A DNA stretch of 37,418 bases, taken from positions 1 to 37,418 of the forward strand of contig JAQWKT010000022.1 of assembly GCA_029247685.1 (NCBI GenBank), given 5' to 3'. The position numbers and the translations under genes are program-made. This document shows, piece after piece, positions 24,621-33,998 of the stretch. The number at the start of each line of letters is the position of its first letter. Within the stretch, counting starts at the first letter, position 1. Under the pieces are notes generated by a model that saw nothing but the letters and a program-made list of their open reading frames with translations, had not been told where the DNA came from and made no database searches. This DNA is from Crocinitomicaceae bacterium (GTDB lineage Bacteria; Bacteroidota; Bacteroidia; Flavobacteriales_D; Crocinitomicaceae).

Positions 24621-25867
24621 TGATTTCATTTGAGAGGTTTACTTTAGAAAATGGCTTAAGAGTTTTGTTTCATCATGATCCAACGACTCCCATTGCTGTG
24701 GTCAATACACTTTATGATGTTGGTGCAAGAGATGAAAGTTCAACTAAAACAGGTTTTGCTCACTTGTTTGAGCATTTAATGTTTGGCGGATCGGTTAACA
24801 TAGCCGATTTTGATAAACCTTTGCAAAAAGCAGGAGGAGAAAGTAATGCATATACAAGCAATGATATTACTAATTATTACGATACAATCCCTTCTTATAA
24901 TCTAGAAACAGCACTTTGGTTAGAAAGCGACAGAATGCTTTCTCTTGCCTTTACTGAAAAAAGTCTTGAAGTTCAGCGTCAAGTTGTAATAGAAGAGTTT
25001 AAACAACGGTATTTAAATCAGCCTTATGGGGACGTTTGGCTTCATTTAAGACCTCTTGCCTACAAAAGCCACCCATATAAATGGGCAACAATTGGAAAAG
25101 AAATAAAGCACATTGAAGAGGCCAACATGCAAGACGTAAAGCATTTTTTTAAAAAGCATTATGGTCCTCAAAATGCGATTTTATGCGTGGCGGGAAATTT
25201 CACTTCAGATTATGTATATGATCAAGTTTATAAATGGTATGGAGGAATCCCTTCTGGAAAACGGTACATTAGAGAAGTCGAAAAAGAAAATACCCAAGAA
25301 GACTTCAGAGAAAGCACCCTAGAAAGAGAAGTTCCGGCAGATGCGTTTTATTATGCGTTTAAAATGTCCTCTAGAAAGAACTTTGATTATTATGTTGCCG
25401 ATCTTATTTCTGATGCATTAGGGGCATCAAAATCTTCGGTTTTGGTGGCAAGTCTTCAGAAAAAAAAGAGATTAGTAACAGAAATTGCAGCTTATATAAC
25501 AGGTTCTTTAGATGAAGGCCTTTTAATTGTTTCTGGGAAACTTGAATCGGGTGTTTCTTTTCAACAATTTGATGTAGCATTTTGGAAAGAGATTAATTTA
25601 TTTAAATCTATTAGCATTAAAGAAAAAACGCTTAATCGTTTAAAAATAAAAAACCAAACGGCAAGATCGTTTCAAGAACAGGGTCTTTTAAATAGAGCGA
25701 TGAATTTGTGTTTTTTTGAATTATTGGGAGATGCAGATGGAATAAATAAAGAAAAAACAGCCTATGAAAATGTTTCCCCAGGGGAGATGACACGTGTCGC
25801 CAATTTAGTTATTAAAAGAGAAAACTGCTCTTTGTTGAAAATAAAATCGATAATGAATGCAAAATAG
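24620..25867 (+). CDS. M16 family zinc peptidase, catalytic subunit
   Basis: 415 residues from the ATG at 24620, which shares its A with the TGA of the preceding gene; a TTG one codon earlier is less likely. The inverted zinc motif HLFEH is at residues 48-52 (His48, Glu51, His52), with the distal glutamate in VVIEEFKQR (Glu125 or Glu126), so this subunit should be catalytic. The flanking LENGLRVLFHHDPTTPIAVV, YDVGARDE and GGESNAYTSNDITNYY are standard for M16B peptidases. No signal peptide is seen, so the enzyme is likely cytoplasmic, or it uses a cryptic export route. The last 11 bp overlap the second M16 gene, which supplies the other half of the clamshell. Confidence 0.94.
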   Translation: MISFERFTLENGLRVLFHHDPTTPIAVVNTLYDVGARDESSTKTGFAHLFEHLMFGGSVNIADFDKPLQKAGGESNAYTSNDITNYYDTIPSYNLETALWLESDRMLSLAFTEKSLEVQRQVVIEEFKQRYLNQPYGDVWLHLRPLAYKSHPYKWATIGKEIKHIEEANMQDVKHFFKKHYGPQNAILCVAGNFTSDYVYDQVYKWYGGIPSGKRYIREVEKENTQEDFRESTLEREVPADAFYYAFKMSSRKNFDYYVADLISDALGASKSSVLVASLQKKKRLVTEIAAYITGSLDEGLLIVSGKLESGVSFQQFDVAFWKEINLFKSISIKEKTLNRLKIKNQTARSFQEQGLLNRAMNLCFFELLGDADGINKEKTAYENVSPGEMTRVANLVIKRENCSLLKIKSIMNAK

Positions 25868-27113
25868 AAGTCAAGCCCCTGGAATCAAAAATTTCAATGC
25901 CATAAATTTTGTAAAACCCTCGATAAAGAACTTAAATGAAAATTCTAACTTGTATTATTTTCAGGATGTTCCTAACGATACCTCTAGAATAGAATTGTAT
26001 TTTAATTTTGGAACAATTACGGGTAAAAATGGCTTAGCTTCTACAATGAGTTCCTTATTGTTTTCTGGAAGCAAGACTCAAAATTCTTTGAAAATTCAAG
26101 AGTCTTTTGATGACCTTGGGGTTTTTAAAGACGTTAGCTTGTCACAAGAAGAGTGCATTATTAGTATTTATTCGTTAAACTCTAATTTATTACTTGCCTT
26201 TGACTTGATTTTTAAAACCTTAAATGAGGTGGATTTTCCTTTAAAAGAAGTTGAAGAGCATTTGTCTCAAAAGAAACAACATTTTGAAATAAGCATGCAA
26301 AAAGTTGGTGTTCTTGCTAGAAGAAAGTTCATCGAGCAGATGTATCCAAACTCTTCTTATGGACGGGTTTTGAATCTTCAAGATTTTGAAAAGACAACTA
26401 GAGAAGAGATTAATGATTTTTATCAAGATTACTTTTTAAAAAGTTTGTTTAAAGCAACGGTGGTTGGGGATATTCCAAATTCAGAAATAGATGCAATTAG
26501 TAAAAAATTAATGCATTGGGTCACCAAAAAACCAATTTTCAAAACCAGTGGATGTGTCAATAATATTGGGAGTTTTTTAATAAAAAAAGAAGGGGCTTTG
26601 CAGTCTGCAATAAAAATAGGGCTCCCTCTTTACACTAAAAGAGACAAAAGGTTTGTTGATTTTAACATTCTTAATACTATTCTAGGAGGGTATTTTGGAA
26701 GCAGGTTAATGACCAATTTAAGAGAAGAAAACGGTTATACTTATGGGATCGGTTCCTATGTTTCGGAATTAAATAAATCGGGAGTTTTTGTTATTTCAAC
26801 TGAGGTTGGAAAAGAACATGCAAAACATGCGATTAAAGAAATTAAAAAAGAGATTGAAAAATTAAGAACGGAATTAGTTCCATTAGAAGAATTGGAGCTA
26901 GTTAAAAATTATTTATTGGGCCAGCTTCTTAAAAGTGCGGATGGAGCATATGCAATGATGAATTTGTACATTGGTTTGCAAAAACATGCAATGGATTTCC
27001 GTTTTTATGAACAATATGTGGATCGAATTTTTTCGATCACTCCTAATGAGATTAGAAAGAGTGCTATTGAAACTTTAGATTGGTCAAAAATGACCGTTGT
27101 TTGTGCAGGATAG
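25857..27113 (+). CDS. M16 family peptidase-like protein, non-catalytic subunit
   Basis: 418 residues with the M16 fold but no HxxEH zinc motif; the corresponding region reads GLASTMSSLLFSGSK. Substrate-binding features of the C-terminal half are retained: LNTILGGYFGSRLMTNLREE and NGYTYGIGSY, with the Arg/Tyr pair typical of this half. It therefore pairs with the upstream subunit in the manner of mitochondrial processing peptidase alpha/beta or two-gene bacterial M16B enzymes. The two genes overlap by 11 bp, which supports a stoichiometric heterodimer. No signal peptide. The natural substrate is unknown. Confidence 0.93.
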   Translation: MQNRSQAPGIKNFNAINFVKPSIKNLNENSNLYYFQDVPNDTSRIELYFNFGTITGKNGLASTMSSLLFSGSKTQNSLKIQESFDDLGVFKDVSLSQEECIISIYSLNSNLLLAFDLIFKTLNEVDFPLKEVEEHLSQKKQHFEISMQKVGVLARRKFIEQMYPNSSYGRVLNLQDFEKTTREEINDFYQDYFLKSLFKATVVGDIPNSEIDAISKKLMHWVTKKPIFKTSGCVNNIGSFLIKKEGALQSAIKIGLPLYTKRDKRFVDFNILNTILGGYFGSRLMTNLREENGYTYGIGSYVSELNKSGVFVISTEVGKEHAKHAIKEIKKEIEKLRTELVPLEELELVKNYLLGQLLKSADGAYAMMNLYIGLQKHAMDFRFYEQYVDRIFSITPNEIRKSAIETLDWSKMTVVCAG

Positions 27114-27137
27114 CAACTTTATTTTTCTGCAACCGTT

Positions 27138-27154
27138 ATAATACGTAGTATTAT
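27138..27154. other. Perfect inverted repeat upstream of the second giant T9SS cargo gene
   Basis: ATAATAC-GTA-GTATTAT is a 7-bp perfect inverted repeat with a 3-bp spacer, centred 27 bp before the ATG at 27173 and 24 bp after the M16 stop. It overlaps TATCTTTC (27153-27160), which is one base away from the TAnnTTTG promoter consensus. An operator is possible. It is too short and AT-rich, and lacks a following T-run, to be a convincing terminator. Confidence 0.3.
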
Positions 27155-27172
27155 CTTTCGTTTATATACATT

Positions 27173-30100
27173 ATGACCAGGTTTTTAACAGGCTTTCTTG
27201 TTTTATTTTTAGCTTTTTCATCTAGAGCGACTCATGTTATGGGTGGAGATTTAACTTGGTCTTGTGATGGAACAGGGAAATATGTATTTGAGTTGGTTTT
27301 TTATAGAGACTGTAATGGCGCACAAGTAAACTCTATTTCCGAAAACTTAAGGGTTTGGAACCATCCAACTTTAACGACTTTACACTTGCCTTTTGTCTCT
27401 AGAGAAGATATTTCTCCATCTTGTTCGCCAGTAGTTGGGTCCCCTGCAATGCTAGAATGTGGAACGGGAAGCCAAGGTGGAAATGGCATTGGTGCAATTG
27501 AAAAAATAATATATAGAAGTGCGCCAACCATCATCACTGGGACCCCTCCTGCTCAGGGATGGGTTTTTACTTATGAGAACTTTTCAAGAAGTTTAGCTTT
27601 AACCAATATAAGCAATCCGTCAACGTTTGGAATAACACTTTCCGCTAAGATTTTTGAGGTTCCAGGAGCAAGTTCAGGTTCTTGTGTGGATTCCTCTCCA
27701 AAGTTTTTACAAGAGCCTCACTTTGTTAGTTGTGCGGGGGAACCTTATGTGTATAACATGAATGCAATTGACCCAGATTTTGATTCTTTATTTATTGAAT
27801 TTGGAATTCCATATGATCACTTTCCAGGCCAAGCGACTTACGACCCTCCAAATTCGCCATCTCCTGTTGCTTTTGAGCCTGGATATTCATACTTATCACC
27901 GACTCCAGATGTTAGCTTTAACGCTTCCAATATCCCTGCTCAAATTAATTCAAGCAATGGAGAGTTAACCTTTACAAGCAATACCATTGGAAATTTCAGT
28001 GTCAAAGTCGTCGTAAAAGCATTTAGAAATAATCATTTAATTGCAGAGGTTGAAAGAGAAATGCAATTAATAATTTTGCCTTGCACAGGAGCAAATCAAG
28101 CACCTGTTTTTGTCCCTCCTTTTATAAATAATTCCTTTGATACCACAGTGGAGGCAGGAAACCTTGTTGATTTTTCTTTGATGGCAAATGATTTTGGATT
28201 GTTGCATGACGGAACTCCTCAAACCCTTTCTTTAAGTGCATCTGGACCAATGTTTGGTGCCGGATTTACTTCCACATCAGGCTGTGACATAAGTCCTTGT
28301 GCAACCTTAAATGGAGGCATTCCTATTTTTGGTGTTCAACAGGTATCTGTCGACTTTTCTTGGCAGACCACGTGTGATCATTTGGTTAATCAATATGGCG
28401 TGGTTGCAGACGTTGTTCCCTATAATTTTGTTTTTAAGGTGAAGGACGATTATTGCCAAGTACCTAAAATCAGTTATGCAACCGTTACGATTAATGTACT
28501 TAACCCAGGAGTTATTCCCTCAACTCAAATAAACTGTATAGAAACCGATGCGACAGATCAAGTTACGATAAATTGGAGTCCAGTAACCGATCCATTTGGA
28601 ACCTTCGTTTCTTATGAAATTTATAGTTTGTCAGGAGGGTTGTTAGCTTCTTTTGCAAATATTAATACCAATCAATTTTCGTATACTCCTGGTGCTCAAG
28701 ATGAGGTATATATATCGGTTAGATCAGGTTGTGATGGTCTTGTTTTGAAAAATAGCGATACGGTTTCTAATATATGGTTAAACGTAACTAATCCAGCAAA
28801 TGGTACAGCAATATTGCAGTGGAATAAACCCCAACAAATTCCGTCGTCTAATTATGGCAATTATTATCGAATTTATAGAGAATACCCTACGGCATCCGGT
28901 AATTGGATTTTAATTGATAGCACCAACTACAACACTCCTTTTTATAAAGACACAATAGATGTTTGTTATTCTTTTTTAAAATATAAGGTTATCCTGCCAA
29001 CAACCACATGTGATTTTTCCTCAACACAAAGAGGCGATATTTTTGAAGACATGATAACTCCGGTAATCCCAGTCATTTATTCGGTTGGTTTTGATACTAC
29101 TAGCAATGATTTTGTCATGACTTGGAACCAAAACAGCCAAGAGGATACCTATGGGTACGTGATTTATTCTTATGACATCACCGGTTTTTTGGTTGAAATT
29201 GATACGGTATGGGGGTTATCAAACACTTCGTATTCGTATACAATTAGCCCTATTACAGGCCCCTTGTTTTATTCCGTTGCCGCCTTTGACTCTTGCTTCA
29301 CCACCGCAACACCTGTCACCTATCAAACCTCTGCCAAAGCACCAATCCATGGGACCATTTTTTTAACCGAAGAGGTTAATATGTGTGATGAACAAACCAC
29401 CTTAAGTTGGACTCCTTATGAAGGAAGTGGCATTGTGGAATATCAAATTTGGGCTCTAAATAATTCTTCTTGGGTTGCCTTAACGACAACTCCAGATACG
29501 TTTGCCATAATTTCTTCCTTATCCGGAGAAAATTATAAGATTGTTATTGAGGCCATATTAACCAATGGGTCAACTGCATTATCTGCCCCTGTTAATTTTA
29601 TTGTGCCTGTTCCTCAGCAACCTTCTTTTCATTATTTCAAGTTGGCAACGGTAAAAGGAAATGACATTGAATTACACGATTATATAGATCATTCTGTTGG
29701 GATTACAGAGGTGCTGTTTCAACGAATGGACAATGATTTTATTTATTCGGATGTGGCTCAAGTCCCCGTTAATGGAGATCAGGTTTTTTATAAAGACAAC
29801 GATGTGTCACCAGATTTTATGCCTTGGACTTACAGGGCGAAATATATAGACAGTTGTGGTAATCAAGGGGCATTTACACAAGAAGTAACCACCATTCATT
29901 TAACAGGAACCGCCGATGAAATAGATATGATAAATACCATTTCATGGACTCCTTATTTAGGGTTTGATGGGGCGATTGTAGAGTATCGAATTTATAGGGC
30001 TTTAGAGGGGGATTTTGATCCGATTCCAATTGCAACGGTTCCAGACGGACAATATACCTATGTGGATAATGCTTATGGTCTCCAAACGAATGGAAATATA

Positions 30101-30466
30101 TGTTATCGAGTAGAAGCGGTAGAATCCTTTAATTTTTATAACTTTTCAGAACAAAGTTCTTCCAACGATTTGTGCTTATACTATAAGCCATATATATATG
30201 TTCCTAATGCATTTACTCCAGGAGGAATTAACCCGATTTTTATTCCAGTAATTAGTAATGCAAGTCCCAAGGGCTATCAATTTGAAGTTTTTTCAAGGTG
30301 GGGACAGCGAATTTTTGAATCTTCGGATTTATCCGTAGGTTGGGATGGCATAATTACTAATTCGGGTCAAATGGCAACAAACGATGTGTATTTATATACG
30401 GTGAGTTTTGAAGATGGAAACGGAAAAAGAATTTTTAAAAGAGGCTTTGTTTCCTTGTTAAAATAA
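27173..30466 (+). CDS. Giant secreted protein with fibronectin-type modules and T9SS type B C-terminal domain
   Basis: 1,097 residues. A signal peptide (MTRFLTGFLVLFLAFSSRA) is followed by THVMGGDLTWSCDG and LVFYRDCNG, the usual opening of a Bacteroidota-specific class of very large surface proteins. The first 440 residues are Ig/cadherin-like. About 450-990 hold several fibronectin-type III-like modules (VTINWSPVTDPFGTFVSYEI, FVMTWNQNSQEDTYGYVIYS, TLSWTPYEGSGIVEYQIW, TISWTPYLGFDGAIVEYRIY). The last 90 residues are the gliding-motility-associated C-terminal domain (YVPNAFTPGGINP, VFSRWGQRIFES, GWDGII), a T9SS type B signal. No catalytic domain is seen; an adhesive role is inferred. It stands alone between the M16 genes (59 bp gap) and dxr (37 bp gap). 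Confidence 0.9.
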   Translation: MTRFLTGFLVLFLAFSSRATHVMGGDLTWSCDGTGKYVFELVFYRDCNGAQVNSISENLRVWNHPTLTTLHLPFVSREDISPSCSPVVGSPAMLECGTGSQGGNGIGAIEKIIYRSAPTIITGTPPAQGWVFTYENFSRSLALTNISNPSTFGITLSAKIFEVPGASSGSCVDSSPKFLQEPHFVSCAGEPYVYNMNAIDPDFDSLFIEFGIPYDHFPGQATYDPPNSPSPVAFEPGYSYLSPTPDVSFNASNIPAQINSSNGELTFTSNTIGNFSVKVVVKAFRNNHLIAEVEREMQLIILPCTGANQAPVFVPPFINNSFDTTVEAGNLVDFSLMANDFGLLHDGTPQTLSLSASGPMFGAGFTSTSGCDISPCATLNGGIPIFGVQQVSVDFSWQTTCDHLVNQYGVVADVVPYNFVFKVKDDYCQVPKISYATVTINVLNPGVIPSTQINCIETDATDQVTINWSPVTDPFGTFVSYEIYSLSGGLLASFANINTNQFSYTPGAQDEVYISVRSGCDGLVLKNSDTVSNIWLNVTNPANGTAILQWNKPQQIPSSNYGNYYRIYREYPTASGNWILIDSTNYNTPFYKDTIDVCYSFLKYKVILPTTTCDFSSTQRGDIFEDMITPVIPVIYSVGFDTTSNDFVMTWNQNSQEDTYGYVIYSYDITGFLVEIDTVWGLSNTSYSYTISPITGPLFYSVAAFDSCFTTATPVTYQTSAKAPIHGTIFLTEEVNMCDEQTTLSWTPYEGSGIVEYQIWALNNSSWVALTTTPDTFAIISSLSGENYKIVIEAILTNGSTALSAPVNFIVPVPQQPSFHYFKLATVKGNDIELHDYIDHSVGITEVLFQRMDNDFIYSDVAQVPVNGDQVFYKDNDVSPDFMPWTYRAKYIDSCGNQGAFTQEVTTIHLTGTADEIDMINTISWTPYLGFDGAIVEYRIYRALEGDFDPIPIATVPDGQYTYVDNAYGLQTNGNICYRVEAVESFNFYNFSEQSSSNDLCLYYKPYIYVPNAFTPGGINPIFIPVISNASPKGYQFEVFSRWGQRIFESSDLSVGWDGIITNSGQMATNDVYLYTVSFEDGNGKRIFKRGFVSLLK

Positions 30467-30491
30467 TGCCCTTAAATTTGTTTCAAAGAAT

Positions 30492-30499
30492 TACATTTG
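30492..30499 (+). promoter_or_regulatory. Candidate -7 promoter element (TACATTTG) for dxr
   Basis: TACATTTG is an exact TAnnTTTG match only 4 bp before the dxr ATG (30504), so a transcript from it would be leaderless or nearly so. TTTG at 30477-30480 is too close (11 bp) for a canonical -33 element. Low confidence, from motif only. Confidence 0.25.
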
Positions 30500-30503
30500 C
30501 ACC

Positions 30504-31670
30504 ATGCATGTACAAAAAAAGGGAATAGCGATATTGGGTTCAACCGGCTCTATTGGGACACAAGCGCTTGAGGTTATTGAATCCAATCCAAATTATTTTG
30601 ATTTACAGGTTTTAACCGCAGGTAGCAATGTATCTTTATTAATTGAACAAGCCAAGAAGTATAAACCAAATACGGTTGTCATTGCTAACGAAGAAAAATA
30701 TTTGGAGCTAAGAAATGCGCTTGAGGATTTTGATATTCATGTTTATGCAGGAAGTGATGCACTGTCTCAGGTGGTCGAATCCAAAGAGGTACATGTGGTA
30801 TTAACCGCTTTAGTTGGATACGCCGGTTTAATCCCAACGATAAAAGCAATAGAATCAAGAAAAACAATTGCATTAGCAAATAAAGAAACCTTAGTTGTTG
30901 CAGGAGAGCTGATTAAAAAATTAGCGCGAAAATATCAATCCAACATTTACCCTGTTGATTCGGAACACTCTGCTATTTTTCAATGTTTGATGGGAGAATA
31001 CAAAAATCCAATCGAAAAAATATATTTAACTGCTTCAGGGGGGCCTTTTAGGGGGTATTCGTTAGAACAATTAAAAACAGTAACGCTTAAACAGGCACTT
31101 AAACATCCAAATTGGTCAATGGGGGCAAAAATAACCATTGATTCTGCATCAATGATGAATAAAGGCTTGGAAATAATTGAAGCGAAATGGCTTTTTGATT
31201 TAAAAGAAGACCAGATTGATGTTATTGTTCATCCGCAATCCATCATTCATTCCATTGTTCAGTTTGAAGATGGAAGCATGAAAGCACAAATGGGTCTTCC
31301 AGATATGAAACTCCCTATTCAATTTGCATTAACCTATCCGGATCGATTGCCAAGCACCTTTCCGAGGTTTAATTTTTTAGATTATCCGCAATTGAATTTT
31401 GAAAAACCAGATGTAGAAGTGTTTACAAGTCTATCCCTTGCTAGGGAGGCCATGCTAATGGAGGGAACAGCTGCATGCTCTCTTAATGCGGCAAATGAAA
31501 TAGCTGTGGAGGCTTTTTTAAATGAAAAAATTAGTTTTTTGGATATTTTAGAAGTAAATGAAAAAGTATTGAAGCAAATAAACAATCAAACATCGCCTTC
31601 TCTTACCGATTATATCGATGCCGATAAAGAAGCTCGAAATTTCGCTAAAAAATTGTGCGGAATAAACTAA
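30504..31670 (+). CDS. dxr: 1-deoxy-D-xylulose-5-phosphate reductoisomerase
   Basis: 388 residues, normal length. This is the second enzyme of the MEP isoprenoid pathway; it rearranges and reduces DXP to MEP with NADPH and a divalent metal. Seen: the NADPH loop AILGSTGSIGTQALEVI, IALANKETLVVAGEL, the metal-binding PVDSEHSAIFQC, LTASGGPFRG, the substrate loop NWSMGAKITIDSASMMNKGLE, and VHPQSIIHSIVQFEDGS. All catalytic motifs are intact. In many Bacteroidota dxr is followed by the rseP site-2 protease; here it is followed by a propeller protein instead, with a 93-bp gap. Confidence 0.98.
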   Translation: MHVQKKGIAILGSTGSIGTQALEVIESNPNYFDLQVLTAGSNVSLLIEQAKKYKPNTVVIANEEKYLELRNALEDFDIHVYAGSDALSQVVESKEVHVVLTALVGYAGLIPTIKAIESRKTIALANKETLVVAGELIKKLARKYQSNIYPVDSEHSAIFQCLMGEYKNPIEKIYLTASGGPFRGYSLEQLKTVTLKQALKHPNWSMGAKITIDSASMMNKGLEIIEAKWLFDLKEDQIDVIVHPQSIIHSIVQFEDGSMKAQMGLPDMKLPIQFALTYPDRLPSTFPRFNFLDYPQLNFEKPDVEVFTSLSLAREAMLMEGTAACSLNAANEIAVEAFLNEKISFLDILEVNEKVLKQINNQTSPSLTDYIDADKEARNFAKKLCGIN

Positions 31671-31720
31671 TCTGCTTTTTATTGGCCTGTTTTTTGTTTA
31701 TATAAGATGTAACATATTTA

Positions 31721-31728
31721 TATATTTG
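31721..31728 (+). promoter_or_regulatory. Candidate -7 promoter element (TATATTTG) for the propeller gene
   Basis: TATATTTG is an exact TAnnTTTG match in the 93-bp gap between dxr and the propeller gene. A TTTG at 31693-31696 is a possible -33 element, with 24-bp spacing that is slightly longer than usual. The leader would be about 30 nt. Together these make it the best promoter candidate in the window, although the background is AT-rich. Confidence 0.42.
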
Positions 31729-31763
31729 GACTTATCTTTTAACAAAACTAACTTAATCTACTC

Positions 31764-33995
31764 ATGCGTTTTATTTTTATTTATTTCTTTTTTATTTCTT
31801 TTTTTTCCTTTGGACAAATAGAGGTCAATGTCACCATAAGAACCATAAAAGGAAAACCCTTAAAGCAAGCAAAAACCTACCTTTCAATTGGAGGTGATAA
31901 GGCGCAACAAAAAGAAACCGATGCAAATGGAAAGGTTTTTTATGAGGTAATTGAGCCCGGTATATATACGTTTTATTATGCCGAAGATATTAAGGGCTTT
32001 GAAATAGAAATGCGAAAGGGGAGAAAGGGAAAAATGAGCAAGTCATTAAGCTACGATCCAAACGGGGTTTTTGCCGTTTTTAAAAAGGCAGATAGAAGCA
32101 ACTTGACTTTTAAAGAAGTTGATCAAACAAAGGTTAAGTTTAAACCAGCAACAGGAAGATGTGGATATGAACTCATTCTTAAAAATTCGAAAGGGTTTCC
32201 TGTGAATAACGTTCCAGTAGCTTTGGCAGATATTCAGAAAAAAACGATTTATAAATCAAATACTGGATCCAAAGGAAAGGCAAATTTTTATCTGTATTCC
32301 GGAAGAAACTATGAGCTTGATATTAATGGAGAAGAAGGGCTACGAGAAATAAAAATACCCATGGTAAAATATGGGGTATTTAAAAAAGTTCTTCCCTATG
32401 AACAGCCAAAAATTGTGGAGAAAATCAAAGGCGACTCTATCTATCAGTACAAGGTTAGTGCGCAACAAAGAGCCACCACTCATTCTTTTACACAAGTCAC
32501 GCTGGTTGATTATAATAGAAATGGATTATCTAATGAAAAAATTTGTTTAAACGATGAGAATTCTTCAACGATTTATGTCGCATATACCAATGAGCAAGGA
32601 ATTGCCCGATTTATGATTAAAAATGGAACCGATTATGTGATGCATTTAACCTATGAAAGAGGGGTAAAGTTACTATCGATGGAAAAAACAACAGGATTCA
32701 AATCCAGAAAAATGACCCATTCCTATAGAGGCTCCTTATTGATCGAAAAACAATTGGCCGAACAAAAAGCGGAGATGGAACGCCTTAAAGCAAAGCTTAA
32801 GGCAGCCGAAGAAGATTTTGCATCCGGAAGAGCGGCACTAAAGGTTACCTATAATGAAACTCCAGTAAAAGTTATTTCGGCTCCAGAGAAGTATTTAATT
32901 AATACTCCTGAAGGATTTAGCGTAAACTTTGGAAATTCTGGCAAAGCAGGAACCCCAACAATCGTTGGGGATAATTTGTACCTCCAAGAAGGTGCTTATT
33001 CTTCCAATTATTATTGCATAAATGCGACTAATGGGGAATATAATTGGGGTTTACGTTTAGGGGAAACAGGTATTTCTCCTGCAGTATATAAAAACGGCGT
33101 TATTTTAATTAATACTGCCTCTTGTTCTCTTTATGCAATTGATGCAAAAACAGGAAAATTACTTTGGAGCAAGTGGCTGGCTGGATATGTTTATACCACA
33201 CCTTCGGCGGATAATGAGAATGTGTATGTAGCCTATAATCATGGAGGGTATCCCGTGGTGGTTAGTTTTGATCTTCGTTCGGGCAAATTAAATTGGATGC
33301 GCCTTGTGGATGAAGAAATTATTGCTTGTCCAGTTGTGGTTGATTCTGAAATACATGTGGCTTCTCAAAATGGAATCTATTATGTATATGATAAAAAAAG
33401 TGGAGGTTTAAAAAAGAAAAGAGAGGATTTAAATGCGGTTTCTACCCCAACAATAAGCGACGAGTCTATTTACATCACGGTGTCTAATGGTTCCTCTGAG
33501 AACCTGGTGGCTTTGGACAGGAAGACACTCGAGACCAAACAAACCTATCCCACTTCTTTAACGTCCCTTCGAATATCTGGTTTGCGAAATGTAGACCAAA
33601 CCGACCAAATGAATTTTAATGGTTCTCATCCAATTATTTATAAAAATAAAGTAGCAATACTAACCGATAAATATAACCTGATGGCCTTTGATGTTATATC
33701 TGAACAACTTTTATGGAAACAGAAAATAGAGGTAAATGAAGATCAATTGCCCATTGTGGCTAATAAAAAAGTCATTATCATGTCCAAAACAGGCGAAATA
33801 TATTCTTTTGATATTCAAACAGGATCCAAAAAGTTAATTAAAGCCATCTCAGGAAATATTGAAGGACAGCCCATCGCAAGAAAGGGATTTCTTTATATCG
33901 CTGTAGGTGGAGTAATTAAGGTTATTAAAAATGCAGTAAATCATTCTTGGTTACAGTGGAACAAAGACGGAGGGCACAATGCCATTTGGGAGTGA
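31764..33995 (+). CDS. Exported protein: carboxypeptidase-regulatory-like repeats, coiled coil and PQQ-type beta-propeller
   Basis: 743 residues. A signal peptide (MRFIFIYFFFISFFSFGQ) precedes three similar Ig-like segments (about 20-125, 130-210 and 235-325), each with a KG/NG-x-P-x-x-x-x turn and an alanine- or glycine-marked strand resembling peptidase-regulatory-like domains. A short charged coiled coil follows (about 326-352; KQLAEQKAEMERLKAKLKAA). About 385-735 is an outer-membrane BamB/PQQ-like propeller (LYAIDAKTGKLLWSKW, VVSFDLRSGKLNWMRL, LMAFDVISEQLLWKQK, IYSFDIQTGSKKL). There is no T9SS sorting domain, lipobox or membrane helix after the signal, so it is probably periplasmic. PQQ binding is not implied. 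The last 82 bp recur, decayed, at 35911-35992. It converges on the CotH gene with a 3-bp gap. Function unknown. Confidence 0.8.
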   Translation: MRFIFIYFFFISFFSFGQIEVNVTIRTIKGKPLKQAKTYLSIGGDKAQQKETDANGKVFYEVIEPGIYTFYYAEDIKGFEIEMRKGRKGKMSKSLSYDPNGVFAVFKKADRSNLTFKEVDQTKVKFKPATGRCGYELILKNSKGFPVNNVPVALADIQKKTIYKSNTGSKGKANFYLYSGRNYELDINGEEGLREIKIPMVKYGVFKKVLPYEQPKIVEKIKGDSIYQYKVSAQQRATTHSFTQVTLVDYNRNGLSNEKICLNDENSSTIYVAYTNEQGIARFMIKNGTDYVMHLTYERGVKLLSMEKTTGFKSRKMTHSYRGSLLIEKQLAEQKAEMERLKAKLKAAEEDFASGRAALKVTYNETPVKVISAPEKYLINTPEGFSVNFGNSGKAGTPTIVGDNLYLQEGAYSSNYYCINATNGEYNWGLRLGETGISPAVYKNGVILINTASCSLYAIDAKTGKLLWSKWLAGYVYTTPSADNENVYVAYNHGGYPVVVSFDLRSGKLNWMRLVDEEIIACPVVVDSEIHVASQNGIYYVYDKKSGGLKKKREDLNAVSTPTISDESIYITVSNGSSENLVALDRKTLETKQTYPTSLTSLRISGLRNVDQTDQMNFNGSHPIIYKNKVAILTDKYNLMAFDVISEQLLWKQKIEVNEDQLPIVANKKVIIMSKTGEIYSFDIQTGSKKLIKAISGNIEGQPIARKGFLYIAVGGVIKVIKNAVNHSWLQWNKDGGHNAIWE
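33914..33995 (+). repeat. Direct repeat, copy 1: intact 3' end of the propeller gene
   Basis: 82 bp ending at the TGA stop, matching 35911-35992 at 77 of 82 positions by hand alignment. Homology stops abruptly on both sides. The two copies bracket the membrane-anchored CotH gene. Confidence 0.9.
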
Positions 33996-33998
33996 TTG

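Noticed and set aside
24617-24622. TTG start one codon before the M16 ATG
   Set aside because: The adjacent ATG, overlapping the upstream TGA, is the more usual arrangement.
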